A stretch of 35,134 nt of DNA from an uncultured Prevotella sp. (lineage in GTDB: Bacteria; Bacteroidota; Bacteroidia; Bacteroidales; Bacteroidaceae): NCBI GenBank assembly GCA_905233425.1, contig CAJOEC010000036.1:1-35134 (forward strand), read 5' to 3'. Made by a program: the position numbers and the translations under genes. Below are positions 15,486-23,354 of this stretch, piece after piece. The notes beneath the pieces were generated by a model. That model made no database searches. It saw only the letters and a program-made list of their open reading frames with translations, and was not told the origin of the DNA. Each line of letters starts with the position of its first letter. The first letter of the stretch is position 1.

Positions 15486-17000
15486 TCATCCGCGTGTGGC
15501 GTGGAAACCTTCAAGGTTCCTGTATTTACGCTTCATCATGCGGTTGTAGATGTTTCTCAGCCACCATGGATGGGCCAGTGTCAAGGCGGCGCCAATGACG
15601 GCCATGGTGATGTAGGCCGTCTGCTCGTCGAAAAGCAGCACGAGGACGGACACGATGACCAGCGGCGAGAACATCGACGTGAGGCTGATGACCAGCTGGA
15701 AGCCCGTTTCGAGATTGGTCTTACCGGTAATCTTTGCGTCGAGCGGCAGGGTCTGCTTGTTGTAGACGGCCATCTGGAAGAGCAGGAAGTAGAGGAAGCC
15801 ACTGCTCAGCAGCATGTATGACACGACCATGAGCAGCGAGAACTTCCCCGCGATGATGGCCGGCATGATGAGCACAAGGGGCACAAAGAGTATGGCCACG
15901 TGGAAATAGTACTTGGCGTAGAGCAGCTTCAGGATGTTCTCGTCGTGGGTGAGCAGCAGGTCGATGTAGTTTCCCTCGGGCATCATCACCTTTATGAGCG
16001 TCGTCATGCCGTAGATGGCGAAGCAGTAGAAACACCAGAAATTGAGCATCATGCGGCCGTCGTAGATGTTGGTGTAGGCTATGATAAGTGTCAGCACCAC
16101 TATCAGCGTCAGGCTTGCAATCACACTGGCGCGTATGGCCTTGTTGCGCATGATGCTTTTAAGCTCCAGTTTCAGGTATTCGCCGCTGAGTCCGAAGTTC
16201 TCCAAGAACTTGAACTGCGACACGTTCTTCAGCCCGGCCGGTGCTTTCTGCTCGCGTGAAATCTCCTCGAGGGCGAAACGGTACTGCGTGGCGCGGTTTA
16301 TCCACAGCAGGCCGCCAAGGATGGCGAGGCACAGCAGGAGCATCAGGGGGTGTGCGGCGGCTTCGGCAAGGCTGTCGAACACATCGTCCATGGTGTCGGA
16401 GATGGGGAGGTCTGCCATTGCCGGAATGAGGAGAGAGCCAATGAACAGGCCATAGACGACCACTGGCAGAATCCACCACAGCAGCGAGCGGGCTATGAGC
16501 GTGCGCACAAGCAGGTAGAACTGGCTGTTGGCCAGGATGAGCGTCATGCCCGAGAGGAGCACCGTCAGACTTGTCACTAACGATGCCCCTCCACAATATA
16601 TAATAAATGTATAGGGCAGGAACAGGGCCAGCCACATCCAGTTGTAGCCGCTGAGCAGCGACGTGAAGAGGAATGTCTCGACCACCGACCGTCGCGGCAG
16701 CGGCAGCAGCATGTAGGGTTTCACGAGCATGGCCGGAGTCTTCTGGACCACGAAACGGAAAAGGAAGTCGATCAAGAGGAATATCAGCGGCATCATTATG
16801 AGAATGAATGCCGGCAGCGACATGTCGTTGGCCATGGTGCCCATCATGGTGCCGCCAAACAGCATGTACACCACCGCTAAGCCGGTGCCCAAGACCATCA
16901 TCACCTTTGCCGTCATGCTCTGCTCGTAGGCAGGGCTGCGGCGGAATGCCAGCAGCGTGTGGCGGCGAAGCATTCGGAAAAGCTGAAATCGGGACAACAT
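15486..17000 (-). CDS. DUF5687 family membrane protein (ABC-2 permease-like)
   Basis: This 504-residue protein has many hydrophobic helices and the layout of DUF5687. A cytoplasmic N-terminus (FRRSPAYEQSMTAKVMM) is followed by helices, a cytoplasmic loop (ISREQKAPAGLKNVSQFKFLENFG is its core) near the middle, and a second helix bundle. Family members usually accompany an ABC ATPase gene and look like export permeases; no ATPase gene is adjacent here. It follows pepD by 44 bp on the same strand without an obvious promoter, so it is probably read through from pepD. Confidence 0.8.
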   Translation of the reverse strand: MLSRFQLFRMLRRHTLLAFRRSPAYEQSMTAKVMMVLGTGLAVVYMLFGGTMMGTMANDMSLPAFILIMMPLIFLLIDFLFRFVVQKTPAMLVKPYMLLPLPRRSVVETFLFTSLLSGYNWMWLALFLPYTFIIYCGGASLVTSLTVLLSGMTLILANSQFYLLVRTLIARSLLWWILPVVVYGLFIGSLLIPAMADLPISDTMDDVFDSLAEAAAHPLMLLLCLAILGGLLWINRATQYRFALEEISREQKAPAGLKNVSQFKFLENFGLSGEYLKLELKSIMRNKAIRASVIASLTLIVVLTLIIAYTNIYDGRMMLNFWCFYCFAIYGMTTLIKVMMPEGNYIDLLLTHDENILKLLYAKYYFHVAILFVPLVLIMPAIIAGKFSLLMVVSYMLLSSGFLYFLLFQMAVYNKQTLPLDAKITGKTNLETGFQLVISLTSMFSPLVIVSVLVLLFDEQTAYITMAVIGAALTLAHPWWLRNIYNRMMKRKYRNLEGFHATRG

Positions 17001-17044
17001 TTATTTCGTGAGATTAGTGGAATACGTCTCAGACGAATCATGGG

Positions 17045-18496
17045 TTATATTCTACGGAGTACCAGCAGCAGATGATCCCACACCATCTGTACTGTCGGTA
17101 TGTGCAGACGCTCGTCGGGCGAGTGTACGCCGCGCAGAGTGGGGCCGAATGATACCATGTCAAGCTGCGGGTAGCGCTCGCTGAAGAGTCCGCACTCCAG
17201 TCCGGCGTGGATGCCTCGCACGATGGGTTCCTTGCCGAACAGTTCCTTGTAGGTCTCGACCACGGTGTCGCGCAGATGGCTCTCGGCACGCATCTTCCAT
17301 GCGGGGTAGCCGTCGCTGCTCCATGCCTCGGCACCGGCCAACTGGAAGGTGGCGCGGATGGTGGCGCACATGTTGTCGAGGTTCGACATTACGTTGGAAC
17401 GCTGCGACGAGAGGATGGAAATCTCTGATTCCGAGGAATGTATGGCTGCGATGTTCGAGGAAGTCTCCACCATGCCTTTAAGTTCGGGGTCTTGGCAGAT
17501 GGCATAGATGCCGTTGTCGACAGCCTGTAGTGCCCATACGAAGTTGCGGGCCACGGCGGCCTCGATGACCGGCTCGGCGTCGGTGCTGCCCATCGACCAC
17601 ACCATCTCCTTGTCGGTGACGTGGAACTCGTCCTCCACCTGCGAGGCGAAGATGTTCCAGTCGGCCTTGACGTTCTCCTTCACGGCGTTGGGGACGGCGA
17701 TGACGAACATTCCGTCGCGTGGTATGGCGTTGTGTAGCTTGCCGCTGTGGAACTGTGCCAGGCGCACGCCCTCGTAGCGGTTCATGGTCTGGAAGAGGAA
17801 GCGGCCCAAGAGCTTGATGGCGTTGGCGCGCTTCTTGTTGATGTCGTCGCCTGAGTGTCCGCCGCAGAGACCCTTCAGCTGTGCCTGTATGAAGAACGAG
17901 TCGGCAGGGGCGGCCTCGCGCTTGAAGGTGAACTTTGCCTGGGTGTTGCGTCCGCCGGCACACGAGACGAATATCTCGCCTTCGTCCTCTGAGTCGAGGT
18001 TGATGAGGTAGTCACCCTTCATGAAGCCCGGCTTCATGCCTTCGGCGCCACTCAGTCCTGTCTCCTCGTCGCGGGTGAATACACACTCTATCGGGCCGTG
18101 CTCAATGTCGGTGGCCTCGAGCAGCGCAAGCTCCATGGCGCAGCCAATGCCGTCATCGGCTCCTAATGTGGTGCCCTTTGCGCGCAGCCATTCGCCGTCG
18201 ACGTAGGTCTGGATGGCGTCGCGGTCGAAGTCGAACTCCACGTCGACCAGCTTGTCGCACACCATGTCCATGTGGCTCTGAAGGATTACCGTCGGGCGGT
18301 TCTCGTTGCCCGGAGTGGCGGGTTTGCGTATGAGCACGTTGCCTGTCTCGTCGACAACGGTCTCAAGGTTGTGGCTCTCGCCCCACTGGCGGAGGAAGGC
18401 GATCATCTTCTCCTCGTGCTTCGACGGGCGGGGGATGGTGTTGATTTTTGCAAACTGTTCAAATACTGCTTTTGGTTTCAATTCGTTGGTGTTCAT
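17045..18496 (-). CDS. pepD: Aminoacyl-histidine dipeptidase (PepD, M20/M28-type)
   Basis: This 483-residue metallopeptidase hydrolyses Xaa-His and other dipeptides. Zinc ligands and catalytic residues are visible: His75 and Asp77 (SHMDMV), Asp114 in GADDGIG, the Glu pair in DEETG (144-145), and a later GGHSGDDI. The opening ELKPKAVFEQFAKINTIPRPS is typical of PepD. I use ATG 18496; the ATG at 18535 falls inside the promoter -7 box. The protein is probably cytoplasmic, as no signal peptide is seen. Confidence 0.95.
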   Translation of the reverse strand: MNTNELKPKAVFEQFAKINTIPRPSKHEEKMIAFLRQWGESHNLETVVDETGNVLIRKPATPGNENRPTVILQSHMDMVCDKLVDVEFDFDRDAIQTYVDGEWLRAKGTTLGADDGIGCAMELALLEATDIEHGPIECVFTRDEETGLSGAEGMKPGFMKGDYLINLDSEDEGEIFVSCAGGRNTQAKFTFKREAAPADSFFIQAQLKGLCGGHSGDDINKKRANAIKLLGRFLFQTMNRYEGVRLAQFHSGKLHNAIPRDGMFVIAVPNAVKENVKADWNIFASQVEDEFHVTDKEMVWSMGSTDAEPVIEAAVARNFVWALQAVDNGIYAICQDPELKGMVETSSNIAAIHSSESEISILSSQRSNVMSNLDNMCATIRATFQLAGAEAWSSDGYPAWKMRAESHLRDTVVETYKELFGKEPIVRGIHAGLECGLFSERYPQLDMVSFGPTLRGVHSPDERLHIPTVQMVWDHLLLVLRRI

Positions 18497-18532
18497 AGTG
18501 TTTTCTTTGTTTAATGTTATTAGTACTGGGTG

Positions 18533-18540
18533 CAAAGGTA
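18533..18540 (-). promoter_or_regulatory. -7 box of the pepD promoter
   Basis: The minus strand reads TACCTTTG followed by CACCC, the same form seen before prfC. It leaves a leader of about 30 nt before ATG 18496. Confidence 0.6.
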
Positions 18541-18597
18541 CACAAAAAAACTGAAACGGTGAAATAATCGCGAAAGATTTGCTGTTTTTTCACAAGT

Positions 18598-18708
18598 TCC
18601 CCGACAAGAACCTCAAACTATCCCCGTCAAGCCCTACGACCATTCCTGCCAAGTCCTCCGACTATCCCTGCCAGCGTCTCCGACCATCCCCGACAAGTTC
18701 TCCGACAC
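18598..18708. repeat. 22-bp degenerate tandem repeat (TCCCCGACAAG...TCCGAC)
   Basis: Five units (one of 23 bp, then four of exactly 22 bp starting at 18621, 18643, 18665 and 18687) share TCCC(C/T)G(A/C)CAAG followed by a variable core and CCGAC. The stretch is non-coding. It directly abuts the palindromic array that has the same 22-bp period. Confidence 0.75.
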
Positions 18709-18814
18709 GTCAAAAAGTTCGCGCTGTGCGAACTCCCAGTCCGCGCCGTCCGAACTCACAGTTCGCGCCGTGCGAACTCATAGTCCGCGCTGTGCGAACT
18801 TTTTGGCATGTCGG
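18702..18814. repeat. Four-unit 22-bp palindromic array, copy 1
   Basis: Units at 18716, 18738, 18760 and 18782 are each an imperfect palindrome of the type AGTTCGCGCCGTGCGAACTC. The whole is enclosed by AAAAAGTTCGC (18712-18722) and GCGAACTTTTT (18794-18804), and outside that by CCGACA/TGTCGG. It lies downstream of the ATPase gene and could act as its terminator. A second copy is at 34831-34927. Confidence 0.8.
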
Positions 18815-18864
18815 AGACGATTCTGGCAGAGAGGCGGGCTGAGAATGTGTTTACGCACTTATGG

Positions 18865-20214
18865 CTATAAAAGCGGGGTCATATAGAGCGGAATAAAGGT
18901 GATACCGTCATCCTGATGTAGGTCGCCAGTATGTATCACGATTGGTGTGGTGATGAACTGCCCATACTTACGGAGACACTTGTTGAGGGACGTCAGCTGG
19001 TAGCCCTTGCCCGACTTCACCTCGATGGGGATGATGTTGTGACGATTAGACACCGAAGGTTTTCTTATGAGGAAGTCAATCTCCATTCTATCCTCTGCCT
19101 CACGCGAATAGCTTGAGAAGAAAAACAGCTGCTGGCCTGACGCACGTAGCATCTGAGCCACAATGTTCTCTGTGAGCATACCCTTGTTCAGTTCCAGTTT
19201 GTCGAACATCAGTTTTTTGTATATCTGTTCGCTGTTTATTACACGCTCGTTGAAGGCAAGTGATATGAGTAGCCCTGTGTCAGCCATATAGAGTTTGAAC
19301 TTTGAGTCGTTGCGGTTCAGGTTCAGTCCTATGCTGGGTTCTGTGGCCTGATAGCATACGTTTACAACCCTCGACTCGTCAAGCCAGAAGAAAGCATTCT
19401 CATAGTCGCGCATACGTGCCCCATGTGCTACGTTCCCTATACGGAACCTCTTCTCATGGCGTTGCAGCTGCGAAGGTAACTGGTCGAAGATGCGCGTCAC
19501 CTTCTGCTCAGCTCCCTCGGCATACTTGCTGATGTCACTGCGGTAGAGTTTCAGTATGCTGCGCTTGATGCCATCAACGAGTGCGAAGTCATGACTTTCC
19601 GCGTAGGCCGCCACAGCCTGAGGCATACCGCCCACAATGATATATTGGCGCAACAACTCCATTGCTTTGCGGTGAAGGGCGTTGCCCAGCGGCTGCTTGT
19701 GTTCGAAACAGTCGCGGATGAAAGGCATGAGCATATCTTCACCCATTGCCCAGAGAAACTCCTCGAAATCCATGGGGTGCATGTCGAGGTGAAGCTCCTC
19801 TGATGGTATTACTATGTCCTTCACGTTTTTATTAATGCTCACCAGCGACCCAGTCTCGATATAGTCGTAGCGACCATCGGCCACCAAGTACTTTATGGCT
19901 GCCCTGGCGCGTGGAAACTGCTGCACCTCGTCGAAGATGATTACCGACTGACGCTCCCATAGACGCACATTAAGCATAAGGCTTAGGCGTTGGAAGAAAG
20001 TGTTGAGGTCGGAGAGGTGCTCCTCGAAGAGTTCTTTCACCTGTCGACTGGTATTATTGAAATCTATCAGTATGTACGACCGATACTCCTTGCGTGCAAA
20101 CTCTTCTACAATGTAACTCTTGCCTGTTCGACGTGCACCATCGACCAAAACGGCTACACGACCTTGCCATCGCTCTTTCCATTCTTGTAACTTACTGTAA
20201 ATCTTACGTTTCAT
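18865..20214 (-). CDS. AAA ATPase with DUF4143 domain
   Basis: This 449-residue protein has a Walker A (VDGARRTGKSY, 24-34), a Walker B (VIIFDEVQ, 91-98), an arginine/sensor region (IETGSLVS), and a C-terminal DUF4143 domain. The latter ends with a PD-(D/E)XK-like pattern (MEIDFLIRKP, then IPIEVKSGK). Such ATPases are widespread and multicopy in Bacteroidales; roles in mobile-element control, toxin-antitoxin or defence have been suggested but none is established. Its base composition is visibly more AT-rich than its neighbours, suggesting horizontal transfer. Its leader is a triple 34-bp repeat reaching to within 6 bp of the start codon. Confidence 0.9.
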   Translation of the reverse strand: MKRKIYSKLQEWKERWQGRVAVLVDGARRTGKSYIVEEFARKEYRSYILIDFNNTSRQVKELFEEHLSDLNTFFQRLSLMLNVRLWERQSVIIFDEVQQFPRARAAIKYLVADGRYDYIETGSLVSINKNVKDIVIPSEELHLDMHPMDFEEFLWAMGEDMLMPFIRDCFEHKQPLGNALHRKAMELLRQYIIVGGMPQAVAAYAESHDFALVDGIKRSILKLYRSDISKYAEGAEQKVTRIFDQLPSQLQRHEKRFRIGNVAHGARMRDYENAFFWLDESRVVNVCYQATEPSIGLNLNRNDSKFKLYMADTGLLISLAFNERVINSEQIYKKLMFDKLELNKGMLTENIVAQMLRASGQQLFFFSSYSREAEDRMEIDFLIRKPSVSNRHNIIPIEVKSGKGYQLTSLNKCLRKYGQFITTPIVIHTGDLHQDDGITFIPLYMTPLL

Positions 20215-20220
20215 AACTCG

Positions 20221-20322
20221 TTATACACCAATCCTAAGTATTGCAAATCGCTGTTTATACACCAATCCTAAATATTGAATGTCCCTCAAAATACACCAAT
20301 CCTAAGCTATTTTGAGTTGCAA
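20221..20322 (-). repeat. Three 34-bp direct repeats (iteron-like) in the ATPase leader
   Basis: Units start at 20221, 20255 and 20289. The word ATACACCAATCCTAA is exact in all three; the first two match over 23 bp except one base. The spacing between words is exactly 34 bp. They lie between the promoter -7 box and the start codon, so they are transcribed as TTAGGATTGGTGTAT three times in the mRNA leader. Possible roles are operators for an autoregulator or an RNA-binding array. Confidence 0.85.
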
Positions 20323-20327
20323 AGGTA
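20320..20327 (-). promoter_or_regulatory. -7 box of the ATPase promoter
   Basis: The minus strand reads TACCTTTG. Transcription would start near 20314, giving a leader of about 100 nt made almost wholly of the three repeats. Confidence 0.55.
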
Positions 20328-20452
20328 CAAAATAAGACTGAGACAGCAAGAAACTTTCACGATTTTTAGCAATCTTCTTCATCTTTAAAGTTCATTTGCT
20401 TAACAATGCGTTAATTCTCCAAAAATAAATTTCATGTGTCAATTATTTTTTG

Positions 20453-20460
20453 TACTTTTG
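20453..20460 (+). promoter_or_regulatory. -7 box of the acetylesterase promoter
   Basis: TACTTTTG matches TAnnTTTG. It sits divergently from the ATPase promoter across about 125 bp of AT-rich sequence in which I see nothing else definite. Confidence 0.6.
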
Positions 20461-20487
20461 CAGCTCAAAAGAATGAGGCAGTATTTT

Positions 20488-21492
20488 ATGAGATATTTCA
20501 AACAACTGGCAGCCGTGACCTCGCTGCTCTTGCTGCTCACCTCGGCCACGACACAGAAGACGACCACCATCTTCGTGATTGGCGACAGCACAGCCGCCAA
20601 CAAGGACATATCAGGCGGTAAGAAGGAACGCGGGTGGGGCATGGCCCTGCAGTGCTACTTCGACGATAACATACTGATAGACAACCATGCAGTGAACGGT
20701 CGTTCATCCTTGAGTTTCATCAACGAAGGCCGTTGGGACAAGGTTCTCGAAAAGCTGCGCCCCGGCGATTATGTCATCATACAGTTCGGCCACAACGATG
20801 AGAAACCTAAGGCCGACCGCCATACCGACCCTGGGTCGACATTCGACTACAACCTGGCGAAATATGTGCGCGAGACACGCGAGAAGGGCGGCATACCGGT
20901 GCTGATGAACTGCGTGGTGCGCCGCAACTTTTTCGTTCAGGCCCCTGAAAACGATGATGACGAGAAACTGAGAGAGACTACATTCAAGGACGGAGTAAAA
21001 ATGGTTGAGGGCGACTCACTCATAGACACCCACGGACTCTACCGCGTGGCACCCCGCGACGTGGCCCGCCGCATGAACTGCCATTTCGTTGATGCCAATG
21101 CCATCACCCACAATCTGGAACAGGGGCTGGGTCGCGAAGGGTCGAAGAAGCTGCATGTATGGTATAAGCCCGGCGAGGAACCCAGCGTGCCCGACGGACG
21201 GCAGGACAACACCCACTATAACATACACGGTGCCCATGTCGTGGCCCGTCTGCTGGCCGATGCCCTCTGCGAGGAGATTCCTGTGCTGAAGAGATACCGC
21301 ACCGATGCCGACATCACCGTGGACACACAAGGCCGTGGCGACTACCTCTCACTGGCCGAGGCCATGGAGCATGTCGACCCGACGAAACCAACTACCATTC
21401 AGTTGCTTGGCGGAGAATGGGCAAAGCCTGCGCTCGACAGGAAGTCGAAAGTCCAGTTCGTAATGCGAATGGGCGCAACGTGGGATAAGTAG
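20488..21492 (+). CDS. Rhamnogalacturonan acetylesterase (SGNH, CE12-like) with a vestigial pectinesterase-like tail
   Basis: This secreted esterase removes acetyl groups from pectin. From ATG 20488 (334 aa; an earlier ATG at 20473 is possible) there is a signal peptide to about residue 22. SGNH block I follows as GDST (nucleophile Ser34), then Asn103 in FGHND, and DNTHYNIHGA with Asp240 and His243. The last 60 residues (from about ITVDTQGRGDYLSLAEAMEHV, 276 on) look like the first strands of a CE8 pectin methylesterase, but the protein stops before any CE8 catalytic residues. This suggests a truncated CE12-CE8 fusion. The MFS transporter gene follows and may import a product. Confidence 0.82.
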   Translation: MRYFKQLAAVTSLLLLLTSATTQKTTTIFVIGDSTAANKDISGGKKERGWGMALQCYFDDNILIDNHAVNGRSSLSFINEGRWDKVLEKLRPGDYVIIQFGHNDEKPKADRHTDPGSTFDYNLAKYVRETREKGGIPVLMNCVVRRNFFVQAPENDDDEKLRETTFKDGVKMVEGDSLIDTHGLYRVAPRDVARRMNCHFVDANAITHNLEQGLGREGSKKLHVWYKPGEEPSVPDGRQDNTHYNIHGAHVVARLLADALCEEIPVLKRYRTDADITVDTQGRGDYLSLAEAMEHVDPTKPTTIQLLGGEWAKPALDRKSKVQFVMRMGATWDK

Positions 21493-21512
21493 GGACGCGA
21501 TGCATCGCGTCC
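21493..21512. repeat. Perfect 20-bp palindrome
   Basis: GGACGCGATG is followed immediately by its exact reverse complement, right after the esterase stop codon. There is no T-run, so it is not a typical terminator. Words of this type recur between genes in many bacteria. Confidence 0.8.
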
Positions 21513-21557
21513 GCACCTTGACAAGTGAGAAAAATCGTAAATCGTAAATTAATAATT

Positions 21558-23177
21558 ATGTCACAAGCAATTCAAAAAACTTTGCGCGACTCTGCCGCCA
21601 TGCGGTGGACGGCGCTGCTGCTCTTGGCCCTGGCCATGTTCTGCAGCTACATCTTCATGGACATCCTCTCACCCATCAAAGACCTGATGCAGGAGACCCG
21701 TGGATGGGACTCCACGGCCTTTGGCACAATGCAGGGTTCGGAGGTGTTTCTCAACGTGTTTGCATTCTTCCTCATCTTCGCCGGAATCATTCTCGACAAG
21801 ATGGGCGTGCGCTTCACCGCCGTGCTTTCGGCTGTGGTGATGCTCGCGGGTGCTGTCATCAAGTGGTATGCCGTGAGCGAGTCGTTCATGGGCAGCGGAC
21901 TGGAACAGTGGTTTACCGACAACCTCAACTACATCCCGCTCTTCGACGAGCTGGGAGTCAGTCCCTTCTATGCCGGAATGCCCGCCTCGGCCAAGTTTGC
22001 CGCCTGTGGCTTCATGATTTTCGGTTGCGGCTGTGAGATGGCCGGCATTACCGTTAGCCGTGGAATAGTAAAATGGTTCAAAGGCCGTGAGATGGCTCTC
22101 GCTATGGGTTCCGAGATGGCTCTCGCACGACTCGGCGTCGCCACCTGCATGATCTTCTCGCCCTTCTTCGCCCGTCTCGGCGGCCATGTGAGTGTGACGC
22201 GCTCGGTGGCTTTCGGCGTGGTGCTCATGTGCATAGCCCTGATAATGACCATAGTCTATTTCGTCATGGACAAGAAGCTCGACGCGCAGACTGGTGAGGC
22301 CGAGGAGAAGGACGACCCGTTCAAGGTCAGCGACCTGGGCAAGATCCTCACCGACAGCGGTTTCTGGCTCGTGGCCCTGCTCTGCGTGCTCTACTACTCG
22401 GCAATATTCCCCTTCCAGAAATATGCCGTGAACATGCTGCAATGCAACCTCACGCTGACTCCGCCGGCTGCCGACTCGTTCTGGGCACAGCCCGACGTCA
22501 CCATCGTGCAGTACATTATCATGCTTGTGGTGGCCGCTGCCGGTTTCGCCAGCAACTTCCAGAAGAAAGCCAATGTGAAATACGGACTGTTGGGACTGTC
22601 TATAGTCGCCCTCGTGGCCTACTGCTACATGGGTTTCATGCGCCAGTCGGCTGAAAGCATCTTCGCAGTGTTCCCGCTGCTGGCCGTGCTCATAACACCT
22701 ATCCTCGGCAGCTATGTCGACCATAAGGGCAAGGCCGCGTCGATGCTCGTGCTCGGTTCGCTGCTGCTCATAGCCTGCCATCTCACCTTCGCCTTCATCC
22801 TGCCCATGTTCAAAGGCTCGGCTGTGGGCGGCATCATCATCGCCTACATCACCATACTTGTGCTCGGCTCGTCGTTCTCGCTCGTGCCCGCCTCGCTGTG
22901 GCCATCGGTGCCCAAGCTGGTCGATGCCAAGGTTATAGGCTCGGCCTACGCCCTCATATTCTGGATTCAGAACATCGGTCTGTGGCTCTTCCCCCTGCTC
23001 ATCGGCAAGGTGCTCGACGCCACCAATCCTGGCGTTACCGACCCTACACAGTTCGACTACACCGCCCCGTTGGTGATGCTCGCCTGTCTCGGTGTGGCCG
23101 CACTGGTGCTTGGCCTTGTGCTGAAGGTTGTCGACCGCAAGAAGGGGCTCGGACTTGAAGAGCCGAATATTAAGTAA
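21558..23177 (+). CDS. MFS transporter
   Basis: This 539-residue inner-membrane protein has about 12 helices. MFS cues are an early MDILSPIKDL helix, a loop with ILDKMGVRF in the position of motif A, and a central cytoplasmic linker (MDKKLDAQTGEAEEKDDPFKVSD). The second half mirrors the first (YVDHKGKAASMLVLGS). Substrate is not evident; the location behind a pectin acetylesterase suggests a sugar or sugar acid, which is inference only. ATG 21558 is preferred over 21525 because it fits the family start. The upstream gap holds the 20-bp palindrome and a short AAATCGTAAATCGTAAATT repeat. Confidence 0.88.
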   Translation: MSQAIQKTLRDSAAMRWTALLLLALAMFCSYIFMDILSPIKDLMQETRGWDSTAFGTMQGSEVFLNVFAFFLIFAGIILDKMGVRFTAVLSAVVMLAGAVIKWYAVSESFMGSGLEQWFTDNLNYIPLFDELGVSPFYAGMPASAKFAACGFMIFGCGCEMAGITVSRGIVKWFKGREMALAMGSEMALARLGVATCMIFSPFFARLGGHVSVTRSVAFGVVLMCIALIMTIVYFVMDKKLDAQTGEAEEKDDPFKVSDLGKILTDSGFWLVALLCVLYYSAIFPFQKYAVNMLQCNLTLTPPAADSFWAQPDVTIVQYIIMLVVAAAGFASNFQKKANVKYGLLGLSIVALVAYCYMGFMRQSAESIFAVFPLLAVLITPILGSYVDHKGKAASMLVLGSLLLIACHLTFAFILPMFKGSAVGGIIIAYITILVLGSSFSLVPASLWPSVPKLVDAKVIGSAYALIFWIQNIGLWLFPLLIGKVLDATNPGVTDPTQFDYTAPLVMLACLGVAALVLGLVLKVVDRKKGLGLEEPNIK

Positions 23178-23354
23178 CTGTTGACAATTGGAAACGATGT
23201 TTTTAGTAAAACAGATAAAAACAACAAAAACAGATAAAAACCATTAGTCTTGTTTTTCTCGGTTTTTCTTGTTTTTTCCTGTATTTCTAAAAAGCAAAAA
23301 GTGAAAGCCATTTGACTAATTAATTAAATCACAGTTCCTAATATAGGTAATACA
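23178..23354. other. AT-rich intergenic region with no gene
   Basis: The 177 bp hold A-rich words (AAAACAGATAAAAAC, twice) followed by T-rich words (TTGTTTTTCTCGGTTTTTC), roughly complementary, which could act as a weak terminator for the MFS gene. I see no clear TAnnTTTG promoter for the next gene. Confidence 0.5.

Noticed and set aside
18497..18535. Longer N-terminus for PepD from ATG 18535
   Set aside because: That ATG overlaps the -7 box TACCTTTG; the family N-terminus starts at 18496.
18598..18814. 22-bp repeats as a CRISPR array
   Set aside because: There are no unique spacers; units abut each other and are palindromic or degenerate.
20221..20322. Three spaced direct repeats as a CRISPR array
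   Set aside because: The conserved word is only about 15-23 bp, the spacers are 11-19 bp, there are three units only, no cas genes, and the array lies in a gene leader.
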